Shown here piece by piece: positions 7,115 to 13,083 of a stretch of DNA of 14,762 nt (positions are counted from its first letter, which is position 1; each line of letters begins with the position of its first letter). The notes under the pieces are model-generated. The model made no database searches and was not told where the DNA came from. It saw nothing but the letters and a program-made list of their open reading frames with translations. A program made the position numbers and the translations under genes. Source of the DNA: GCA-2862585 sp963991165 (lineage in GTDB: Bacteria; Bacteroidota; Bacteroidia; Flavobacteriales; UBA7312); contig CAXDOW010000045.1 of assembly GCA_963991165.1 (NCBI GenBank), positions 1 through 14,762 on the forward strand. Direction: 5' to 3'.

Positions 7115-7130
7115 TTAAGACCTGTCTTAA
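7115..7130. promoter_or_regulatory. 16-bp palindrome between divergent transporters, candidate operator
   Basis: TTAAGAC (7115-7121) and GTCTTAA (7124-7130) are a perfect inverted repeat with a 2-bp CT centre. The site lies mid-way in the 103-nt region between the SulP and MFS starts. With the proposed -7 boxes, it would overlap the -33 region of SulP and sit around -40 to -55 for the MFS gene. Symmetry, length and position fit a dimeric regulator site; the regulator is unknown and is not encoded in the window. Confidence 0.45.
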
Positions 7131-7155
7131 CTTAAATTATTCGTTAATAAAATTG

Positions 7156-7163
7156 TAAATTGG
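7156..7163 (+). promoter_or_regulatory. Possible -7 box for the MFS gene
   Basis: TAAATTGG differs from the Bacteroidota -7 consensus TAnnTTTG at one fixed position and ends 5 nt before the ATG at 7169. If used, transcription would start at or inside the start codon, giving a leaderless or near-leaderless mRNA. The same arrangement appears before the YceI gene. Confidence 0.3.
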
Positions 7164-7168
7164 GTGCG

Positions 7169-8476
7169 ATGATTAGAAAAGATGATAAAGGGCAAATTTG
7201 GTCTTGGGCCCTATACGATTTTGCAAACTCGGCTTTTACTACCATTGTTGTCACCTTTATATATGGTACTTTCTTTACGCAGTCCATTGCACCCAATGAG
7301 ATTGTGGGCACTCAATGGTGGTCTTGGGCTATTTCATTCACCGCCATTATGGTGGCTTTTTCATCACCCTTTCTAGGGGCTCTTGCTGATTTGACTTTGT
7401 TCAGAAAAAAGATAATGCTCTTCAGCACCTTGACTTGTGTGGTGGCAACAGCTCTTTTGTTTTTTCCCACTCAAGGACAAGCTCTCTTGGCCTTGAGTAT
7501 TTTCGTTATAGCCAACATAAGTTTCGAGATTGGAACGGTTTTTTGTAATGCTTACTTGCCCTCATTGGTCTCTCCTCATCGTTTTGGAAAGGCTTCTGGA
7601 TTTGCTTGGGGCTTAGGGTATTTAGGAGGTTTAGTGGCACTCGTATTGGCTTTGGTGTTGTTGGTGCAAACAGATCAAGCTGTTTTTGGCTTTGCGATGG
7701 ACACTGGCGAGAACATACGAGCGACCAACCTATTGGTGGCACTTTGGTTTTTGATTTTTAGTTTGCCTTTCTTTTTGGTGATAAAAGAGAAGAAGATAGG
7801 GCATCAAGAAACCTTACCCAAGCACTGGATTAAAGATACTTTTCTTCGATTGAAAAGTACCTTTCAAAGCATACGAAATTACAGCACTATCTCTCGCTTT
7901 CTATTGGCCCGATTGGTCTATAATGATGCGTTAGTGACAGTCTTTGCCTTTGGAGGGATATATGCCGCAACAACAATTGGGTTCTCTTTTGAAGAAATTA
8001 TTGTTTTAGGCATTGTTTTAAATGTCTTGGCTGGACTGGGAGCGTTTTTGTTTGGAAGAATAGAAGACCAAGTAGGGAGTCAAAAAGTAATTCAATGGAG
8101 TATTGTTTTTTTAAGTATGGCCTGTCTGATTGCTATTCTCTCACCTGAGCTGCCTGGCTTACTTCAACTGATATTTGGGGGAAATGCCATCCCTGATTGG
8201 TTGGATGAAAAGTTGCTATTTTGGATATCGGCAGTTTTGATAGGTTTGTTTTCTGGCCCCAATCAATCCTCGAGTCGATCCATGATGGCTTTCTTAACGC
8301 CTCAAGAAAAACACAATGAATTTTTTGGTTTTTATGCCTTTTCAGGAAAAGCAACGGCCTTTGTTGGGCCTATACTCTTTGGTTGGGCTACGGCCTATTT
8401 CAATACTCAACAAGCCGGCTTATTGGTCATAATGGGGCTGTTTGTGGTGGGTTACATCCTATTAAGAAAGGTTTAA
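7169..8476 (+). CDS. MFS transporter, Atg22/UMF1-like family
   Basis: This is a predicted 12-helix inner-membrane transporter of 435 residues. The N-terminal SWALYDFANSAFTTIVVTF is the hallmark of the UMF1 family (bacterial relatives of the yeast vacuolar effluxer Atg22, proposed to export amino acids or other small molecules). A central cytoplasmic loop (about residues 205-235, KEKKIGHQETLPKHW) separates the two six-helix halves, and the second half contains ARLVYNDALVTVFAFGGIYA and GPNQSSSRSMMAFL. ATG at 7169 (MIRKDDKGQIWSWA) is preferred over the TTG 9 nt upstream because it matches the usual short family N-terminus. It heads a run of five plus-strand genes, but a promoter-like box follows it, so it may be separately transcribed. 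The substrate is unknown. Confidence 0.88.
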   Translation: MIRKDDKGQIWSWALYDFANSAFTTIVVTFIYGTFFTQSIAPNEIVGTQWWSWAISFTAIMVAFSSPFLGALADLTLFRKKIMLFSTLTCVVATALLFFPTQGQALLALSIFVIANISFEIGTVFCNAYLPSLVSPHRFGKASGFAWGLGYLGGLVALVLALVLLVQTDQAVFGFAMDTGENIRATNLLVALWFLIFSLPFFLVIKEKKIGHQETLPKHWIKDTFLRLKSTFQSIRNYSTISRFLLARLVYNDALVTVFAFGGIYAATTIGFSFEEIIVLGIVLNVLAGLGAFLFGRIEDQVGSQKVIQWSIVFLSMACLIAILSPELPGLLQLIFGGNAIPDWLDEKLLFWISAVLIGLFSGPNQSSSRSMMAFLTPQEKHNEFFGFYAFSGKATAFVGPILFGWATAYFNTQQAGLLVIMGLFVVGYILLRKV

Positions 8477-8483
8477 ATATTAG

Positions 8484-8491
8484 TATCTTTG
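8484..8491 (+). promoter_or_regulatory. Bacteroidota -7 box before the YceI gene
   Basis: TATCTTTG is an exact match to TAnnTTTG and ends 4 nt before the ATG at 8496, in the 19-nt gap after the MFS stop codon. No good -33 TTG is seen 19-21 nt upstream. If active, it would make a leaderless mRNA and define the four overlapping genes 8496-11631 as one operon. Confidence 0.5.
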
Positions 8492-8495
8492 TGCT

Positions 8496-9029
8496 ATGCG
8501 TACACTCATTTTATGGTTGATTTTTTCTTCGCCCTTGTTTGCTCAACAATATCTTACTAAGAATGGCGAGGTTCGGTTTTTTTCAAAAGCACTGATTGAA
8601 GACATACAAGCTGTCAATGAAAAAGCCATGGCAGTGATTGATTTAGACAGTGGTGAATTTGCCTTTAAAATAGGCATTAGCGACTTTGTGTTTCCCAATT
8701 CTTTGATGCAAGAACACTTTAATGAAAGTTACTTAGAAAGCCATAAATACCCTCATTCTACCTTTACAGGCACCATCGAAAAAGTTAATGATATGAGTCA
8801 GAAAAATGACCTCACCGTTAGGGGAAACTTGATCATTCATGGTATTTCTCAAGAGGTAACCCTACCAGCCACCATGCAGCAAAAAGAGGAGGGATTACAT
8901 ATCACCTCTAGTTTTTTTGTTGCTTTGGAAGACTATGACATTGATATTCCAAAAATTATGATGTACAAAATCGCCGAAGAGATTGAAGTAACCGTAGATA
9001 TAACACTTCAAAAACGTAACAATGAATAA
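8496..9029 (+). CDS. YceI-like family secreted protein
   Basis: This 177-residue protein has a signal peptide (MRTLILWLIFSSPLFA, cleavage likely before QQYL) and a lipocalin-like YceI beta-barrel. YceI proteins bind amphiphilic or isoprenoid-type ligands in the periplasm. The core includes GEVRFFSKALIEDIQAVN, VIDLDSGEFAFKIGISDFVF, the conserved motif SHKYPHSTFTG and VRGNLIIHGISQEVTLPA. The family more often starts with a TGHSSVxF strand; the form here, with A-INEKAMAVID-type middle strands, is the subtype common in Bacteroidota. The stop overlaps the next gene by 8 nt, implying coupled translation with the DUF5777 barrel. The two probably act together at the envelope, which is inference from position. 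Confidence 0.88.
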   Translation: MRTLILWLIFSSPLFAQQYLTKNGEVRFFSKALIEDIQAVNEKAMAVIDLDSGEFAFKIGISDFVFPNSLMQEHFNESYLESHKYPHSTFTGTIEKVNDMSQKNDLTVRGNLIIHGISQEVTLPATMQQKEEGLHITSSFFVALEDYDIDIPKIMMYKIAEEIEVTVDITLQKRNNE

Positions 9030-9870
9030 ATGCTTAATTCTCCTTTTAGTTGTTTTTTCACAGCTTGTCAAGGCACAAGATTTGCTTAGTCTACTAGATG
9101 ACGATCAAAGTCAACCAAAGGTAGCCACTTCAATTTTTAAAGACAGCCGAGTGGTCAATGCCCAGTCGAGTAAACAATCTGCCAAGGGCGAGTTTAAATT
9201 TTTAGTTCAACACCGATTTGGTACACTTAATTCGGGTTTCTATAACTTATGGGGGATTGATAATTCACAAGTAAGAATGGGCTTAGATTATGGTATTTCC
9301 AATCGACTGATGGTGAGTTTGGGGCGTAGTTCTACCAACAAGCAATATGATCTTTCTCTCAAAGGAATAGTGGTCCAACAGACCAATCAGTTTCCACTAG
9401 TTGTTTCGGCCTTTTCAGGATTTTTTGTCACCCATCCATCGCCCAGTGATCGAGCAGAACAGAATTTCGATGTGTTGAATCACTTTTCTTTTGCCAATCA
9501 GCTCATTGTGGCTCGAAAGTTTTCACCCGATTTATCGTTGGTACTTTTACCCACTCACATACATCGTAACTTGGTACCAAATGGTCAACCTTTTGACCCC
9601 TTGTTTTTGGGATTTGGTGGTCGCTACAAAATCACTAAAAAAGTATCTATCAACGGCGAATATTTCTACGCTTTAAAGGAACTATTTCCAGAACATAAAA
9701 ACATGCTCTCTTTAGGCTTTGACATTGAAACAGGAGGTCATGTGTTTTCTTTACATTTGAGTAATTCGCGAGGCATGAACGAGCCCACTTTTTTAACAGA
9801 AACTACTGGTGATTGGTTAGAAGGCGATATTTATTTCGGCTTCAATATTTCAAGGGTGTTTGCATGGTAA
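9022..9870 (+). CDS. DUF5777-type outer-membrane beta-barrel protein
   Basis: This 282-residue protein has a signal peptide (MNKCLILLLVVFSQLVKAQ). After a linker of about 40 residues the sequence alternates polar and hydrophobic residues as amphipathic beta strands, with FKFLVQHRFGTLNSGFYNLW, MGLDYGISNRLMVSLGRSS and FDPLFLGFGGRYKITKKVSI, ending in an aromatic residue (FNISRVFAW), as outer-membrane barrels often do. I recognise it as the DUF5777 beta-barrel family found in Bacteroidota, whose function is not known to me. The start overlaps the YceI stop (8 nt) and its own stop overlaps the LhgO start (7 nt). Pairing with YceI suggests a shared role in ligand handling or electron-carrier biology, but this is speculative. 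Confidence 0.82.
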   Translation: MNKCLILLLVVFSQLVKAQDLLSLLDDDQSQPKVATSIFKDSRVVNAQSSKQSAKGEFKFLVQHRFGTLNSGFYNLWGIDNSQVRMGLDYGISNRLMVSLGRSSTNKQYDLSLKGIVVQQTNQFPLVVSAFSGFFVTHPSPSDRAEQNFDVLNHFSFANQLIVARKFSPDLSLVLLPTHIHRNLVPNGQPFDPLFLGFGGRYKITKKVSINGEYFYALKELFPEHKNMLSLGFDIETGGHVFSLHLSNSRGMNEPTFLTETTGDWLEGDIYFGFNISRVFAW

Positions 9871-11090
9871 CACAAAACAATCATTTTGACATAGCAGTTG
9901 TTGGCGGAGGCATTGTTGGTCTTTCGTGTGCCTACAAAATTCAACAGGAATATCCTCATTTGAACCTTGTTGTTTTCGAGAAAGAGGCACAATTAGCACG
10001 TCATCAAACGGGTCGCAATTCTGGCGTTATTCATTCTGGCTTGTACTACAAGCCGGGCTCATTTAGAGCCAAAAATTGTGTCAACGGTAGAAAACAGCTT
10101 GTTCAATTTGCTAAAGACCACGACATAAAACACGACGTGTGCGGTAAGGTTGTAGTGGCAGTTAATCAAGATGAGTTAAGTCGATTAGATGAACTCCTAG
10201 AAACTGGAAAAGCAAATGGTCTAGTAGGGCTTGAAAAAATAGACGCACAACGCCTTCAGGAAATAGAACCTTATGTGGAGGGAGTAGGGGCATTGTGGGT
10301 TCCAGAGTCTGGCATTATTGATTACGTTGGAGTGACCAACAAACTGGCAGAACTCATATTGCAAATAAATCCAACCAGCCGCATTGTTACCTCCTGTCAA
10401 GTTATTTCGTTTTTAAAAGGAGGTGTGATTCACACCAGTCAAGGACATTTTAAATCGGATAAAAAAATTGTTTGTGGCGGTCTTTTCTCTGATAGATTAG
10501 CCCAAAAAGATAAGATTAAATCGGATTTACAAATCGTAGGTTTTAGGGGCGATTATTACGACTTAACCGACTCTGGCAAGGTCAAGGTTAACAACTTGAT
10601 TTACCCTGTTCCTAACCCTGAATTTCCCTTTTTGGGCGTTCATTTTACGCGCATGACAGACGGAACTATTGAATGTGGCCCAAATGCAGTATTTACGTTC
10701 AAGCGCGAAGGGTACCAAAAAACCGATTTTAACCTAAAAGACACTCTTCAAGCATTGGCATACAAAGGCACTTGGAAGCTGTTTTTCAAGCACTGGCAAT
10801 TTGGCCTCAAGGAATACCGAAGGGCATTTTCTAAGCAAATATTTTTGAAAGAATTAAATAGATTAATACCTTCGTTGAAAATGACAGACATTGAAGTAGG
10901 GCGAAGTGGTGTAAGAGCCATGGCCTTGGGTGTTGATGGCGACATTTTTGACGATTTTAAAATAGAATTGAAAGGAAATAGTGTTCATGTACTCAATGCC
11001 CCATCGCCAGCCGCTACGGCATGTTTGGCCATAGGTGATGAAGTATTGGCAATTGTAAAACAAAATTTTAGTCTAAGCCAACATGTTTAA
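9864..11090 (+). CDS. lhgO: L-2-hydroxyglutarate oxidase/dehydrogenase
   Basis: This FAD enzyme oxidises L-2-hydroxyglutarate to 2-oxoglutarate and passes electrons to the quinone pool or to oxygen; it repairs a side product of malate dehydrogenase and serves lysine/glutarate catabolism in some bacteria. The 408 residues start with the dinucleotide-binding fold DIAVVGGGIVGLS (Gly 14-19). Family blocks follow: HQTGRNSGVIHSGLYYKPGS, CGKVVVA, ESGIIDYVGVT, LIYPVPNPEFPFLGVHFTRM, GPNAVFTFKREGY, GVRAMALGVDGDIFDDF and APSPAATACLAIGDEV. These match E. coli LhgO (YgaF) block by block. ATG at 9864 is chosen over upstream codons because it gives the normal N-terminus and overlaps the previous stop by 7 nt. 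It lies third in the tight operon. Confidence 0.94.
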   Translation: MVTQNNHFDIAVVGGGIVGLSCAYKIQQEYPHLNLVVFEKEAQLARHQTGRNSGVIHSGLYYKPGSFRAKNCVNGRKQLVQFAKDHDIKHDVCGKVVVAVNQDELSRLDELLETGKANGLVGLEKIDAQRLQEIEPYVEGVGALWVPESGIIDYVGVTNKLAELILQINPTSRIVTSCQVISFLKGGVIHTSQGHFKSDKKIVCGGLFSDRLAQKDKIKSDLQIVGFRGDYYDLTDSGKVKVNNLIYPVPNPEFPFLGVHFTRMTDGTIECGPNAVFTFKREGYQKTDFNLKDTLQALAYKGTWKLFFKHWQFGLKEYRRAFSKQIFLKELNRLIPSLKMTDIEVGRSGVRAMALGVDGDIFDDFKIELKGNSVHVLNAPSPAATACLAIGDEVLAIVKQNFSLSQHV

Positions 11091-11631
11091 ATTATTTGGT
11101 TTAAATAGAAAAGAAAAAATAAAGGCCCAAGAATTGGCAACCGTTTATTCCAAAACATTGTTTGAAGTAATTGATGCCGGTTTTGATGAAATTATTGATT
11201 TCATCAACGATAACAGTAAATTCGAGCAATCTCCTAACATCAAGGCGGATGACAAGCAGTGGTTTTTTACCATTGTTATAGTAGCAAATAACCATACCTT
11301 GAAAGACTACTTTGAAGAAGAAATGATACAACGCTTACAGTCGTCCAGTATAGCGGAGCTAGCCGATGTGATTCAAAAAGAGGAAACCTTATTGCGTGAG
11401 GTGATTTATGACTACGAGGCCTTTTTTAAAGCCCAATTAGCCAGTGGAATGAGCATAGAAAAAATTATGGCGAAATCTATTTTTATGCACTATAATCTCA
11501 ACGAGTTTCAAGGCGAATTGTTAAAAAATCAAAACGAGCCCAACCCCGTTTTTTTACAAGAACTAACCGATTTGATGAGTCACTTCATGTGGAATTGGCC
11601 AAACTATATGGAGAAATATAGAATCGTTTAG
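11083..11631 (+). CDS. Uncharacterised 182-residue helical protein
   Basis: I do not recognise the family. The protein has no signal peptide, membrane segment or cysteine and is predicted mostly helical, so it is probably cytoplasmic. The N-terminus is basic and amphipathic (FGLNRKEKIKAQELATVY); an acidic helix follows (FDEIIDFINDNSKF), then a beta-like WFFTIVIVANN, a long charged helix pair (about residues 78-120), and an aromatic C-terminus (SHFMWNWPNYMEKYRIV). The ATG overlaps the lhgO stop by 8 nt, so it is translationally coupled to lhgO. The stop codon at 11629-11631 overlaps the convergent purB stop codon. Its codon use and position look like a real gene; a role linked to LhgO is only inferred from coupling. 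Confidence 0.8.
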   Translation: MFKLFGLNRKEKIKAQELATVYSKTLFEVIDAGFDEIIDFINDNSKFEQSPNIKADDKQWFFTIVIVANNHTLKDYFEEEMIQRLQSSSIAELADVIQKEETLLREVIYDYEAFFKAQLASGMSIEKIMAKSIFMHYNLNEFQGELLKNQNEPNPVFLQELTDLMSHFMWNWPNYMEKYRIV

Positions 11632-12980
11632 AGTTTTACTATCCCAGTGTAATTGAAAGGAGAGATGCTTTTTAAGGCAGTTTTCACTTCTTCATCTACC
11701 TTCAGTTGGTCTATAAATTCAGCAAGGGACTCTTGAGTGATTTGGCTATTGGTACGAGTTAAATGTTTTAATGTTTCGTAGGGATTAGGGTATCCTTCTC
11801 GTCTTAAAATGGTTTGGATAGCTTCGGCCACCACTGCCCAGTTGTTGTCCAAATCCTTTCGAATGGTTGCTTCGTTTAGAATTAATTTGTTCAATCCTTT
11901 TAATATTGATTTAAAGGCCAAAACAGTGTGTGCCATTGGTACGCCTACATTTCTCAATACAGTAGAATCGGTAAGGTCTCTTTGCAAACGTGAAATGGGT
12001 AATTTGGAGGATAAATGTTCAAAAATAGCATTGGCAATACCCAAATTACCTTCCGCATTTTCAAAATCTATCGGGTTCACTTTATGAGGCATGGCCGAAG
12101 ACCCTACTTCACCTTCTTTAATGGCTTGTTTGAAATAGTCCATAGAGATATAAGTCCAAACATCTCGGCATAAGTCCATGAATATGGTATTAACACGTTT
12201 CAAATTGTCAAACAAGGCAGCTAGATTGTCGTAATGCTCGATTTGTGTGGTTACCTGTGACCGATTTAAACCAAGTGTTTCTTCAACGAATTCATTAGAA
12301 AATGCCACCCAATCTATTTCTGGGTAGGCCACAATGTGGGCGTTGAAATTACCAGTTGCACCTCCAAACTTTGCAGAATATGGGATGGTATTTAACAAAT
12401 CCATTTGACGTTCTAATCGCTCAATGAAAACTAAAATTTCCTTTCCCAACAGCGTCGGGGAAGCGGCTTGTCCGTGGGTTCTTGCCAATAAAGGAACGTC
12501 TTTCCATTCATCTTTCAAGACCATGAGCTTATTTAGTAAATCAATATAACATGGTACATAACTGCTTTCAATCGACTCTTTGATTAATAGTGGGGTGGCA
12601 GTATTGTTTATGTCTTGCGATGTGAGTGCAAAATGGATAAATTCTTTGTAGTCCGCTAACCCTAGCTCATCCATCTTTTCTTTAATGAAATATTCCACTG
12701 CCTTCACATCATGATTAGTGATCTGCTCAATTTGTTTTATTTGTTGGGCATGCTCTTGATTAAAATTGACATAAATAGATCGTAACGACTCAAATACTGA
12801 TTGGTCTATTTTCTCAAGTTGTGGAAGAGGTAATTCACAGAGTGAGATAAAATATTCTATTTCCACTCTTAGACGATATTGTATGAGTGCCGACTCAGAA
12901 TAAAAAGCACTTAACTCACTGGTTTTGGTGTGGTAACGTCCGTCAATGGGAGATATGGTTGTCAGTGGGTGAATGGACAT
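11628..12980 (-). CDS. purB: Adenylosuccinate lyase
   Basis: PurB cleaves fumarate from SAICAR and from adenylosuccinate, two steps of purine synthesis, in the cytoplasm as a homotetramer. The 450-residue protein is of the E. coli type: it starts MSIHPLTTISPIDGRYHTKT and has TNHDVKAVEYFIKEK (89-102), HFALTSQDINN, the catalytic histidine loop LARTHGQAASP (His169) and the fumarate-lyase signature GSSAMPHKVNPIDFENAEGN (293-312) with the catalytic serine. SKLPISRLQRDLTDSTVLRN completes the active site. Length equals the family norm (E. coli 456). ATG at 12980 is the only sensible start. It is convergent with, and overlaps by 4 nt, the unknown gene on the plus strand. Confidence 0.97.
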   Translation of the reverse strand: MSIHPLTTISPIDGRYHTKTSELSAFYSESALIQYRLRVEIEYFISLCELPLPQLEKIDQSVFESLRSIYVNFNQEHAQQIKQIEQITNHDVKAVEYFIKEKMDELGLADYKEFIHFALTSQDINNTATPLLIKESIESSYVPCYIDLLNKLMVLKDEWKDVPLLARTHGQAASPTLLGKEILVFIERLERQMDLLNTIPYSAKFGGATGNFNAHIVAYPEIDWVAFSNEFVEETLGLNRSQVTTQIEHYDNLAALFDNLKRVNTIFMDLCRDVWTYISMDYFKQAIKEGEVGSSAMPHKVNPIDFENAEGNLGIANAIFEHLSSKLPISRLQRDLTDSTVLRNVGVPMAHTVLAFKSILKGLNKLILNEATIRKDLDNNWAVVAEAIQTILRREGYPNPYETLKHLTRTNSQITQESLAEFIDQLKVDEEVKTALKSISPFNYTGIVKL

Positions 12981-12999
12981 AATTTCAAATCTTTCTATG

Positions 13000-13007
13000 C
13001 AAATTTA
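13000..13007 (-). promoter_or_regulatory. Bacteroidota -7 box of purB
   Basis: On the minus strand TAAATTTG matches TAnnTTTG exactly and lies 19 nt upstream of the purB ATG, leaving a 5' UTR of roughly a dozen nucleotides. No clear -33 TTG is present; the expected place falls beside the T-tract of the upstream terminator. No PurR-like palindrome is visible. Confidence 0.5.
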
Positions 13008-13030
13008 CACCTTTTCGCTTCGTTTGTAAT

Positions 13031-13067
13031 AAAAAAACAGTCCAGTAAAAAAAGGGACTGCTTTTTT
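13031..13067 (-). terminator. Intrinsic terminator of the minus-strand T9SS gene
   Basis: Read on the minus strand, AAAAAAGCAGTCC pairs with GGACTGTTTTTTT (one G-T pair) across an 11-nt T-rich loop, and the right arm is itself the T-tract (13031-13037). It begins 17 nt after the stop codon of the T9SS gene and separates it from the purB promoter. The A-tract on the other side means it could also act in the opposite direction. Confidence 0.82.
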
Positions 13068-13083
13068 AAAAACTGTTTTTATG

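Noticed and set aside
13068..13080. AAAAACTGTTTTT mini-palindrome next to the T9SS stop codon as a second terminator
   Set aside because: The loop would be one base, and the adjacent larger hairpin with a T-tract explains termination better.
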